DNA of 64,000 nucleotides from Neisseria sp. Marseille-Q6792. Its GTDB lineage: Bacteria; Pseudomonadota; Gammaproteobacteria; Burkholderiales; Neisseriaceae. Where the stretch lies: assembly GCF_943181435.1 (NCBI RefSeq), contig NZ_OW969598.1:1860001-1924000 (forward strand), given 5' to 3'. The notes under the pieces are model-generated. The model had not been told where the DNA came from and did no database searches. It saw only the letters and a program-made list of their open reading frames with translations. This document shows positions 55,098-63,306 of this stretch, piece after piece. The translations under genes were made by a program, and so were the position numbers. Positions within the stretch are counted from its first letter, which is position 1. Each line of letters opens with the position of its first letter.

Positions 55098-57305
55098 TTG
55101 TGCATTGCTATAATTGCCCGCTTACATTACCATACCGAACAGGACAACAAACAAACCGGCGCCGGCGTACGTGTACAAGTTTCCTTGGGCACCGCCTGGG
55201 AGGCTTCGGGCAACTTCAACCAAAGCAAAGCTTCAGGCAGCAGTGACAGTGCGGCTATCCAATCCGGACTTTTTGCAGGAGAAGGCGGCTACCACATCGA
55301 GGCCGACAGCATCCACCTAAAAGGCGGAGCCATTACCTCTACCGCGCCGAAGGAGCAAAATGAATTAACTGCCAAACGTCTTACTTTTGAAAATATTCAA
55401 AACCAAAGCAGTTATAGCGCATCCAATGTCAGCTTGAGCGGTAGTTACGGTAGCGACAGCCCCTCTGAAACCCCCGACAACGCCGACTTCCGTCAAACAA
55501 ACTTAGGTAAGGCATTTGCACGCTCTGCAGGCAAAAATGGTACCGACTTCAACCCCGGCTTGCCGCAATATGAAAAAGGCGGCGACAACAGCACCACCTA
55601 TGCTACCCTGAGCGAAGGCCGTCTGAACATCGGCGGCAAAGAGACCACTACGCAAGAACTGGGTATCAATAGTGACAGCAGTAACGCACACCGTGCTGTT
55701 GCGGCTCTGCCCGATTTAGCCAAGATTACCGAAAAGCAACAGATTATAGCTAAAGCAACTTCCGATATAGTATCCGCTGCGCACACTTTCAGCAGCAACC
55801 GCCAAAAAACCGCTGCAAAAAATAAAGCCAAAGCCGAAGCGGAGTTCGAAGGCCGTCTGAAAGCCCAAAATGACGGCAGCTATGAAGCCTACGCCAAACT
55901 GGACGAAACCGAACGGCAAAAAATCCTAATCAACTACTCAGAAACCTATCGCAAAGCCGATGCCGAAGCCCAAAATTGGGGGGTGGGAGGTAAACACAGC
56001 CGTGCCCTTAATGCCGGCATCACCCTTGCGACCGGTCTGCTTGGTGGTCAAAGCGGATTGCAAAGCGCAGTCAATGCCGCTGCGCCTTATGCCTCCGAAG
56101 CAATAGGCAGGACATTCGGCCACGGTGAAAACAAAAACGAAACCGCCCAAGCCGTCGGACATTTCCTTTTAGGAGCAGCTATCGCCCGCGTCAACGGTGG
56201 TAATTTTGCTGCCGGCGGCTCGGCTGCAGTTGCAGCTGAAAAAGCAGCGGAACATCTTGCCCAACGGTATAACGACGGTAAAACCGCAATCGATCCGCAA
56301 ACAGGCGAGTTCAATGCCAACCTGCTGCCGGAGCATATCAAAGAGGAAATCAAATCGAAGAGCGGGGTGATTGCATCGCTGACGGGAGCTGCCATAGGCG
56401 GCACGCCGGTAGACGCGCAAACCGGAGGGGCGGTCGGGCAGAATGCGGTGGAGAATAATTCAGTGGGTATATCATATTCTGCTTGGAAAAAAGATCAGGC
56501 TTTAATGAAAGAAAATCCTGCCGCTTATTCGCAATTACGAACAGAACAACTCCAGGCTATTAACTTTTTGATTGACTTTATTCCAGTTATCGGAGATATA
56601 AAAGGTTTTGCAGAAGCAGAAACCAAAGGCGATTATTTCTTTGCTACTGTAGGAATAATTCCACTTTATGGAGATGCTGCCAGAAAAGTCCATCAAGCCG
56701 AAAAAGCTTATCAGGCAGCCAAAGCCGCTAAAAATACAGAAAAAATGAAGGCCGCAATAGATCAAGCCCGCCGCAATCTGGGAAACATAAGGTCGAATGT
56801 TACAGGCAGTGATCCTTTGTTGGCGGGTGTGGGGAATATCCGTATTCCTGTAAACGGCAATGTTGCGAAGGGGGGCAGGATTCCGGATACGGCATTGGCG
56901 TCGAAGAATTATTCGAGAAATGATTTAAGGCCACATAAAGAATCAAGCACAGGATCATCTGTACCTGTTCCATCTGAAACCACAGTAACTTTTAGAGAGG
57001 GTAAAGATAGCTATGAATTAAAATATCAATCTAATGAAAAACACTCATTAGGACACGGTGGGAAAAGACCTGGACATGAAGCATCATTAGAACCTAAAAA
57101 TTCTTTAGAATTATTTCAACAGTCAATTTCCGTTAAAGACGGTATGAGGGTTACTTTTGATAAATCAACTGGTGAAGTGCATCAATTTTTTTCAGGTACT
57201 GGCAATAACAGGAATTTGTATCACTGGGCAGGAATTTTAAACAGGAATAGAATAGATAAACTTAATATCCAATTGCGTAGAAAATTGGGTATTCCTGGAA
57301 AATAA
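55098..57305 (+). CDS. Silent TpsA C-terminal cassette 1 with an unassigned toxin tip
   Basis: An open frame of 735 codons without a signal peptide or convincing start (TTG at 55098). From about 55129 the DNA is nearly identical to tpsA from 51641 onward, up to the VENN motif at about residue 451. After VENN it diverges: a hydrophobic pre-toxin segment (NFLIDFIPVIGDIKGFAEAE, GIIPLYGDAARK), an alanine-rich helical linker, and a tip of about 130 residues with NEKHSLGHGGKRPGHEASLE, FDKSTGEVHQFFSG and NLYHWAGI. I do not recognise the tip family; the paired histidines would suit a nuclease. It is best read as a stored donor for recombination into tpsA. Confidence 0.85.
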   Translation: MCIAIIARLHYHTEQDNKQTGAGVRVQVSLGTAWEASGNFNQSKASGSSDSAAIQSGLFAGEGGYHIEADSIHLKGGAITSTAPKEQNELTAKRLTFENIQNQSSYSASNVSLSGSYGSDSPSETPDNADFRQTNLGKAFARSAGKNGTDFNPGLPQYEKGGDNSTTYATLSEGRLNIGGKETTTQELGINSDSSNAHRAVAALPDLAKITEKQQIIAKATSDIVSAAHTFSSNRQKTAAKNKAKAEAEFEGRLKAQNDGSYEAYAKLDETERQKILINYSETYRKADAEAQNWGVGGKHSRALNAGITLATGLLGGQSGLQSAVNAAAPYASEAIGRTFGHGENKNETAQAVGHFLLGAAIARVNGGNFAAGGSAAVAAEKAAEHLAQRYNDGKTAIDPQTGEFNANLLPEHIKEEIKSKSGVIASLTGAAIGGTPVDAQTGGAVGQNAVENNSVGISYSAWKKDQALMKENPAAYSQLRTEQLQAINFLIDFIPVIGDIKGFAEAETKGDYFFATVGIIPLYGDAARKVHQAEKAYQAAKAAKNTEKMKAAIDQARRNLGNIRSNVTGSDPLLAGVGNIRIPVNGNVAKGGRIPDTALASKNYSRNDLRPHKESSTGSSVPVPSETTVTFREGKDSYELKYQSNEKHSLGHGGKRPGHEASLEPKNSLELFQQSISVKDGMRVTFDKSTGEVHQFFSGTGNNRNLYHWAGILNRNRIDKLNIQLRRKLGIPGK

Positions 57306-57328
57306 ATTTTATTCAAGGAGTATTCTAA

Positions 57329-57820
57329 ATGATTTTTGGGAATCCATATAAATTTGCAATTTGGATTGAGGAGATAGACGAATGGAGTTCAGAAAATTTT
57401 TCCGAAGGGATTTTTACATTTTTTGTGAATGGAGACATGATTCCTCAAGAACTACCAAATACATCTACTTTTTTACCAAATTCTTTGCGTAGCATACAAC
57501 AGTTTATTTCAATAATTGATGATCTAGAGTGCCCTAATTTATTTAACTTAGACTATTGTAATGCATATGTTTTTTTGAACGATGCTGTTCATTATCGTAA
57601 TATGGAATTATCAGAAGAGGAATCTTATTCATATTGGAAATACTGTATAACAGAATATATTGATAACCCTGAAGAAAAAGACAATATTTGGTATTTATCT
57701 AATAAGCATAATGAAAAATTATTATATTTAAATGATAATATTGTTAAGGAATCGGTGTTTAAAAAAGGATATATAAAAAATATTATGGAAAAAATGATTA
57801 TGAAATTTAATTATATTTAA
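57329..57820 (+). CDS. Putative immunity protein of cassette 1 (Imm42-like)
   Basis: A 163-residue soluble, very AT-rich gene 23 bases after cassette 1, with a good CAAGGAG ribosome site. The N-terminus MIFGNPYKFAIWIEEIDEWS followed by an FFVNGDMIPQEL strand resembles the Imm42 group of polymorphic-toxin immunity proteins. The family name is from memory of the pattern and is uncertain; the immunity role is inferred from position. Confidence 0.65.
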   Translation: MIFGNPYKFAIWIEEIDEWSSENFSEGIFTFFVNGDMIPQELPNTSTFLPNSLRSIQQFISIIDDLECPNLFNLDYCNAYVFLNDAVHYRNMELSEEESYSYWKYCITEYIDNPEEKDNIWYLSNKHNEKLLYLNDNIVKESVFKKGYIKNIMEKMIMKFNYI

Positions 57821-57854
57821 ATGATAATGATGAAATTTATCTCACATAAAATCT

Positions 57855-58508
57855 ATGTTTAAAGATGCATCAAGCACGTGTTTTTTAATATCTTCCAGAA
57901 CTGGTAGGCTTATAAAGCCAACAGGAAGTAAGTATGATGCTCACCATATTCAACCATTAGAAAATAATGGTGGTAATATTTGGCAAAACATTACTCCAGC
58001 TAGGTATCCTGATTGGATAGATAATATGTTTGAACGAATAAAAAATTCTTCTATTATTGTGAATAATTTCGACGAATATTCATTATGCCAAGAGAAAAAT
58101 CTATTTTTTAAATTACCAGATAGTGATTTTCTAGAGTTAGAAAAGCATATCCAAATTCCATATGATTTATTCTGCTTTTGGAAAGAAATTGGTTATGGTT
58201 TTCTTACTGTAAATGAAAGTGGAAGTATTCGATCAGAGTCTGATAATCGAATTATGGATCCTTTATCTATTTTAGATATATTGGTTGGGGAATCAGAACA
58301 AGTTTCTTCTAATTTTGTTATTGAACCACATCAAGTACCATTTTTCGAAAGATTTAGTGAATATTTTATTTGTTTTGATAGGCGAAATTTAAATAAGCCT
58401 AAACAACCTGTCTATTGGATATGGGATATGGAAAATCCGTTAGCTGACTCAATAGAGAGTTTTATTTACAAGTTATTTGAAAATCCTGATTTTTTAAATG
58501 AAATTTAG
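57855..58508 (+). CDS. HNH-toxin tail joined in frame to a SUKH-like immunity protein
   Basis: A 217-codon frame with two parts. Codons 1-55 contain GRLIKPTGSKYDAHHIQPLE and GGNIWQNITP, the core of an HNH-type nuclease toxin whose 5' part is missing. From the ATG at 58026 (MFERIKNSS) the rest resembles a SMI1/KNR4 (SUKH) immunity protein: LELEKHIQIPYDLFCFWKEI, a central DPLSILDIL and FFERFSEYFICFDRR. Either the whole frame is one fused product or, more likely, the immunity protein starts at 58026 and the front is debris of an earlier toxin cassette. Very AT-rich. Confidence 0.65.
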   Translation: MFKDASSTCFLISSRTGRLIKPTGSKYDAHHIQPLENNGGNIWQNITPARYPDWIDNMFERIKNSSIIVNNFDEYSLCQEKNLFFKLPDSDFLELEKHIQIPYDLFCFWKEIGYGFLTVNESGSIRSESDNRIMDPLSILDILVGESEQVSSNFVIEPHQVPFFERFSEYFICFDRRNLNKPKQPVYWIWDMENPLADSIESFIYKLFENPDFLNEI

Positions 58509-58579
58509 CAAGCCGTAGCCCATATGAAACCTAAACTCAACAATTAGCACAAGGTTTGAGCTAAGAGGCCGTCTGAAAA
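58508..58579. repeat. Cassette-boundary repeat, copy 2
   Basis: AGCAAGCCGTAGCCCATATG, AAACCTAAACTCAACAA and AAGGTTTGAGCTAAGAGGCC recur here as at 54874-54970, directly after the SUKH-like gene and before cassette 2. Confidence 0.8.
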
Positions 58580-58603
58580 CAGAAAAACCGTTTCAGACGG
58601 CCT
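58566..58603 (+). terminator. Uptake-word terminator before cassette 2
   Basis: AGGCCGTCTGAAAAC and TTTCAGACGGCCT are inverted around a short loop and followed by TTG. It would stop transcription coming from cassette 1 and its immunity genes. Confidence 0.7.
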
Positions 58604-60109
58604 TTGTTTAACGTCACCGAGTCAGCGAGGTTGCAAAGCGCAGTCAATGCCGCTGCGCCTTATGCCTCCGAAGCAATAGGCAGAACATTTGGCCACGGTG
58701 AAAACAAAAACGAAACCGCCCAAGCCGTCGGACATTTCCTTTTAGGAGCAGCTATCGCCCGCGTCAACGGTGGTAATTTTGCTGCCGGCGGCTCGGCTGC
58801 AGTTGCAGCTGAAAAAGCAGCGGAACATCTTGCCCAACGGTATAACGACGGTAAAACCGCAATCGATCCGCAAACAGGCGAGTTCAATGCCAACCTGCTG
58901 CCGGAGCATATCAAAGAGGAAATCAAATCGAAGAGCGGGGTGATTGCATCGCTGACGGGAGCTGCCATAGGCGGCACGCCGGTAGATGCGCAAACCGGAG
59001 GGGCGGTCGGGCAGAATGCGGTGGAAAACAACCTCTATCTGACATCGGAAGCCTTAAAACGGGATGAACAGACAGCCCGTAAAATTTATTCCGTCATAAA
59101 AGAGCAAGTCAAACATGAATGCAGTTCCACAGGAAGAATTACCGAATGTCGTCAAAATATAGGACGCATTATCGAATTTACCCAAGACCAACGCTTTGAC
59201 AGTAGGTTTAAGGACTTAGAAAAAGAATCCTTATATTACCTAAATCAACATCCTGATTTAGTAGCCTCTTATTTGAAGGCTGAATACGAAAAGCTGGATA
59301 GGGAAGACAAAAGTATCCTGCACCGCTACATCTCACCCGGGGCTGAAATCGTTTCGGGCAGTTTGGGGGTTGTTCTTTCAGGAGTAGCCGGAGGCGGATC
59401 TTGTGCCGAGACTTTCGGCTTAGGCTGTGCCGCCGCTTTGGTTGGTGTAACGTCTTCCTACGATCATGTCATTACTGGGACAAAAAACTTTGGAAAAAAA
59501 GCCAGCGAACAACGACCGACGATTACGGTTCAGACCTTGAAGCAGTTGGGGCTGTCGGAGCAGGCTGCGGAATATATTCAATTCTCACTGGATTTGTTCA
59601 GTGTGGGTAAATCGGGGGGCGGTATACCTAAGGCTAAGCCTGTGTCTGATGCGAAACCGAGATGGGAGGTTGATAGGAAGCTTAATAAATTGACAACTCG
59701 TGAGCAGGTGGAGAAAAATGTTCAGGAAACGAGAAGAAGGAGTCAGAGTAGTCAGTTTAAAGCCCATGCGCAACGAGAAGCATCAATAAAATATTCTCTA
59801 AATGCCCTAGAAGGCATGAGAAATAATGGAGGGCATGCAATTAGACATTTAGAAGGCATTCTTATTCCTAATACAGGATCATTAGAAAATAGGGTTAATG
59901 CTTTCCGAAAAATTGCTTTGCCAATATTACAATCCCCTGTTCATAAAGCAGATTGGAGGATTGGTGCAACAAATGGTATAGCTCATTTAGGTAAATCAAA
60001 TGGAAAATATGTTGTTATTGTTGTTGCAAAAGATGGGCCGTATAAGGATAAAGTCATTGCAAGCTTTATACCAGATAATAATCAATTAAACCTAATTAGT
60101 GGTAACTAA
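58604..60109 (+). CDS. Silent TpsA C-terminal cassette 2 with a different toxin tip
   Basis: An open frame of 501 codons with no signal peptide and no convincing start. From about 58630 it is nearly base-identical to tpsA 52569 onward, including VENN (about residue 140) and the linker to HAQRE (about residue 391). It then diverges into a tip of about 109 residues: NGGHAIRHLEGI, then WRIGATNGIAHLGKSNGKYV and a strand VVIVVAKDGP. The His-rich start and beta-rich end would suit a small RNase of the BECR type, but I cannot assign a family. It serves as a second donor for the TpsA tip. Confidence 0.85.
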   Translation: MFNVTESARLQSAVNAAAPYASEAIGRTFGHGENKNETAQAVGHFLLGAAIARVNGGNFAAGGSAAVAAEKAAEHLAQRYNDGKTAIDPQTGEFNANLLPEHIKEEIKSKSGVIASLTGAAIGGTPVDAQTGGAVGQNAVENNLYLTSEALKRDEQTARKIYSVIKEQVKHECSSTGRITECRQNIGRIIEFTQDQRFDSRFKDLEKESLYYLNQHPDLVASYLKAEYEKLDREDKSILHRYISPGAEIVSGSLGVVLSGVAGGGSCAETFGLGCAAALVGVTSSYDHVITGTKNFGKKASEQRPTITVQTLKQLGLSEQAAEYIQFSLDLFSVGKSGGGIPKAKPVSDAKPRWEVDRKLNKLTTREQVEKNVQETRRRSQSSQFKAHAQREASIKYSLNALEGMRNNGGHAIRHLEGILIPNTGSLENRVNAFRKIALPILQSPVHKADWRIGATNGIAHLGKSNGKYVVIVVAKDGPYKDKVIASFIPDNNQLNLISGN

Positions 60110-60571
60110 ATGAAAATAATAGATTTTTTAAAAAATTGTGGTACTGACCAGTTTTCTATATTGTGTTATGGTATTTTTTTAAAAGAAGACAGAAATCATG
60201 AAAATATAAAGCAATGGGAATCTAGATCACGTTGCATTAAATCTGAAAAATATATTCTTGAAAATAATGAGTGGAAATATGATATTTTTTTAACAGAATC
60301 TTATTTTTTATATTCCAAAAATATTGATTTATTTAATGTAATTAAAGATGAAATACTAAATATCAATCAGCTTAATCCAATAGCTATAATATGCATGTTT
60401 GATGGTGCTTTCTCAGATTTTAATTATCTGAAGAATATAGATATAATTCAACAAACTTATGCATTCTGGTCAAAAGATATTGGTTTGTATATTGCTGAAG
60501 ATACAGATACCCTACAATCAAATGAATGGAGTGAAAAAATTATATATCTATATAACCATATAGATATATAA
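60110..60571 (+). CDS. Putative immunity protein of cassette 2
   Basis: A 153-residue, very AT-rich gene whose ATG directly follows the cassette 2 stop (TAA then ATG). There is no signal peptide; the product is acidic and aromatic-rich (MKIIDFLKNCGTDQFSILCY at the start; DIGLYIAEDTDTLQSNEW near the end). I do not recognise the family. The immunity role is inferred from position. Confidence 0.7.
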   Translation: MKIIDFLKNCGTDQFSILCYGIFLKEDRNHENIKQWESRSRCIKSEKYILENNEWKYDIFLTESYFLYSKNIDLFNVIKDEILNINQLNPIAIICMFDGAFSDFNYLKNIDIIQQTYAFWSKDIGLYIAEDTDTLQSNEWSEKIIYLYNHIDI

Positions 60572-60656
60572 CAAGCATAGCCAGCGTAGCCAGTCTGTCT
60601 GATAGCAAGCGTGGGTGCTCGCACTCACGCGTTCTCTTTTTCTCTGTTAATCCGCT

Positions 60657-60668
60657 TTCAGGCAGCCT
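60657..60668 (-). other. Foreign-dialect uptake word AGGCTGCCTGAA
   Basis: TTCAGGCAGCCT on the + strand is the reverse complement of AGGCTGCCTGAA, which from memory is the uptake dialect of Simonsiella-like Neisseriaceae. It lies between the cassette 2 immunity gene and the acyltransferase pseudogene. A second overlapping pair of such words is at 62129-62142 inside tpsB. Confidence 0.6.
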
Positions 60669-60716
60669 TAAAACCACTTACACTTACCTTTTTTGTTTTA
60701 CCCCCCCCTCTAAACT

Positions 60717-61174
60717 ATGCCCACCATCTCAACCCTAAACATCATCTCCCCTAAACTCTACCCCAATGAACAATGGAACGAAAGCGAAGCACCCGGTGCT
60801 ATCACTTGGTTGTGGTATCAGTCGCCTAAGCATCGCCAAGTGCCTATTGCCTGATGCCGACTTATGTGTTGCCTGTGTTAAAAAACGGGCAGTTCGCTTT
60901 GTTTTGCAAGGAGTCGCAGCCAATCGGTTATATTTCGTGGGCCTATTTTGATGAAGTGGCGCAGGCGCATTATTTGGAATCTGACCGCCATTTGCGCGAC
61001 AACAGTGATTGGAATTGTGGCGACTATATTTGGCTGATTCAATGGTTTGCGCCATTTGGACACAGTCATCAAATGCGCTCAGCTGTGCGCCAGTTATTTC
61101 CTAGTACGACAGTACGCGCCTTGTATCATAAAGGGAGCGATAAGGGTTTGAGAATTTTAACTTTTAAAACTTGA
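60717..61174 (+). pseudogene. HlyC-like toxin-activating lysine acyltransferase, frameshifted
   Basis: Two frames together encode one HlyC/RTX-C family protein. The first (60717-60854, 45 codons) contains ITWLWYQSPKHRQVPIA with the family's histidine. The second (60854-61174, 106 codons) contains MPTYVLPVLKNGQF, GYISWAYFDEVAQAHYLE, WNCGDYIWLIQWFAPFGH and the C-terminal domain. Stop and start overlap as TGATG, so the shift equals one missing base. HlyC proteins acylate lysines of RTX toxins using acyl-ACP. No RTX toxin lies nearby; the position just before tpsB suggests a link to the TPS system. It may be a pseudogene, a sequencing error or a translationally coupled split gene. Confidence 0.75.
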
Positions 61175-61228
61175 TGCAATCGTGTATTGAATGCCCATTG
61201 ATGATTTTATTGATTTTGCGACCATGCC

Positions 61229-63016
61229 ATGAAACTTCCTTTATCCTATTTGCCTAATATTCGCTTTTTGTCTTGGTGCTGCTTATCGGCAGGTATCATC
61301 GCTCCTGCTACTTTGTTGGCCTCCCCCAACCCTGCCGAAATCCGTATGCAGCAAGATATTCAGCAACGCCAACGCGAAGAGCAGTTGCGCCAAACCATGC
61401 AGCCTGAAAGCGATGTGCGTTTGCATCAAAAAAACACGGGGGAAACGGTTAATCAGTTGATGGGCGATGACAGCAGCCAACCGTGTTTTGCCATTAACGA
61501 AGTGGTGTTGGAAGGCGAACACCATGCTCGGTTTCAGTTTGCCCTAAAACGTGCCTTGCGCGAAACGGGTTTTCAGGCTGGCAAGTGTTTGCATGCGGGC
61601 GACATTAATCACATTATGACGGTTGCGCAAAATATTTTGATTGGACGGGGTTACACCACCACGCGCATTTTGGCTGCGCCACAGGATTTAAACAGCGGTA
61701 AGCTGGTTTTAACGGTGTTGGCAGGTTATCTTAAAAACGTTGAAATGGATATGTCGCAAGCGAATCAAACCCATGCTGGACGCATTGCGGCGTTTCAAAA
61801 TGAATTTCCCACGCGTTCAGACGGCATCTTGAATTTGCGCGATTTGGAACAGGGTTTGGAGAATTTAAAGCGTATTCCAACAGTGGAAGCAGATATTCAA
61901 ATTGTGCCTGTGGAGGGGGTACCCAATCAAAGTACGGTACTGGTGAAATGGCAGCAAAGATTGGTGCCTTATCGTTTGAGTGTGGGGATGGATGATTCGG
62001 GTACAAAGGCAACAGGTAAATATCAAGGCAATGTTACTTTCTCGGCGGATAATCCATTGGGATTAAGCGATTTGTTTTATGTGAACTATGGACGTTCCAT
62101 TGGTAATGTTCCCGATGAAACAGACAGTTCAGGCAGCCTGAAAAAAGGTGGTACACACAATTATGCGCTGCATTACTCTGTGCCGTTTGGCAAATGGACA
62201 TGGGCATTCAATCACAGCGGCTACCGCTATCATCAAGCCGTAGCAGGATTAAGTGCAGCGTATGATTACAACGGTAAAAGTTACAACACCGATTTGGGTT
62301 TCAACCGCCTAATCTACCGCGATGCCAAACGCAAAACACATGTTGGTGCGAAATTATGGACACGCGAAACACAAAGCTATATTGACGATGCGGAGATTAC
62401 GGTGCAACGCCGTAGAACGGCAGGTTGGTTAGCCGAGTTAAGCCATAAAGAATACATTGGCAACAGTACGGCTCAATTTAAGATTGCTTATAAACGCGGG
62501 ACGGGTATGAGTGATGCTCTGCGCGCGCCTGAAGAAGCCTTTGGCGAAGGCACGTCACGTATGAAAATTTGGACGGCATCGGCTGATGTAAATACTCCTT
62601 TTCAAATCGGTAAACAGCTATTTGCCTATGACACATCCGTTCATGCACAATGGAACAAAACCCCGCTAACATCGCAAGACAAACTGGCTATCGGCGGACA
62701 CCACACCATACGTGGCTTCGACGGTGAAATGAGTTTGTCTGCCGAGCGGGGATGGTATTGGCGCAACGATTTGAGCTGGCAATTTAAACCAGGCCATCAG
62801 CTTTATCTTGGGGCTGATGTAGGACATGTTTCAGGACAATCCGCCAAATGGTTATTGGGCCAAACTCTAGCTGGCACAGCAATTGGGATACGCGGGCAGA
62901 TAAAGCTTGGCGGCAACCTGCATTACGATATATTTACCGGCCGTGCATTGAAAAAGCCCGAATTTTTCCAATCAAGGAAATGGGCAAGCGGTTTTCAGGT
63001 AGGCTATACGTTTTAA
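61229..63016 (+). CDS. tpsB: TpsB outer-membrane transporter (FhaC/ShlB family)
   Basis: An Omp85-superfamily barrel that secretes TpsA across the outer membrane. The 595 residues have a signal peptide (residues 1-32), a periplasmic linker helix rich in Q and R (MQQDIQQRQREEQLRQTMQ), POTRA domains with conserved cysteines (PCFAINEVVLEGE, AGKCLHAGDINHIM), and a 16-strand barrel with the plug-tip motif IRGFDGEMSLSAERG near residue 490 and a C-terminal FQVGYTF. It lies downstream of tpsA and the cassettes; in many related loci the order is tpsB first. Confidence 0.93.
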   Translation: MKLPLSYLPNIRFLSWCCLSAGIIAPATLLASPNPAEIRMQQDIQQRQREEQLRQTMQPESDVRLHQKNTGETVNQLMGDDSSQPCFAINEVVLEGEHHARFQFALKRALRETGFQAGKCLHAGDINHIMTVAQNILIGRGYTTTRILAAPQDLNSGKLVLTVLAGYLKNVEMDMSQANQTHAGRIAAFQNEFPTRSDGILNLRDLEQGLENLKRIPTVEADIQIVPVEGVPNQSTVLVKWQQRLVPYRLSVGMDDSGTKATGKYQGNVTFSADNPLGLSDLFYVNYGRSIGNVPDETDSSGSLKKGGTHNYALHYSVPFGKWTWAFNHSGYRYHQAVAGLSAAYDYNGKSYNTDLGFNRLIYRDAKRKTHVGAKLWTRETQSYIDDAEITVQRRRTAGWLAELSHKEYIGNSTAQFKIAYKRGTGMSDALRAPEEAFGEGTSRMKIWTASADVNTPFQIGKQLFAYDTSVHAQWNKTPLTSQDKLAIGGHHTIRGFDGEMSLSAERGWYWRNDLSWQFKPGHQLYLGADVGHVSGQSAKWLLGQTLAGTAIGIRGQIKLGGNLHYDIFTGRALKKPEFFQSRKWASGFQVGYTF

Positions 63017-63064
63017 AACGGCATAGTCAAATCAACGGTAACTATAGATATAGCTTATTCATAT

Positions 63065-63306
63065 TGACATCCTCCCCGCCCTAAAGGACGGGGATTCCTA
63101 CTGCGGTTGGCGGTGTTTTGCCAAACCGCTTCGGTGGGTTCGTGCTGCTGACCTCTCAATGAAGTTCACTTCACAAGCTCTACGGCTGTGTCCCAGCCTG
63201 ATATATTTACGCTTGGACGATGGCTCGCTCACGCTCCAAAATGTTTATCGCTCCAACCACATCCGCATTTTCTGTATAGCCGCATTCTACGCATTCAGAA
63301 TCAGCC
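63065..63306 (-). mobile_element. 3' remnant of an IS200/IS605-type element with TnpB end
   Basis: The DNA from 63071 contains the terminal hairpin CCCCGCCCTAAAGGACGGGG. On the minus strand, about 33 codons up to a stop at 63207-63209 encode SECVECGYTENADVVGAINI and LERERAIVQA, which is the zinc finger and end of TnpB (OrfB). The rest is absent and the copy ends exactly where the palindromic element begins. Confidence 0.8.
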
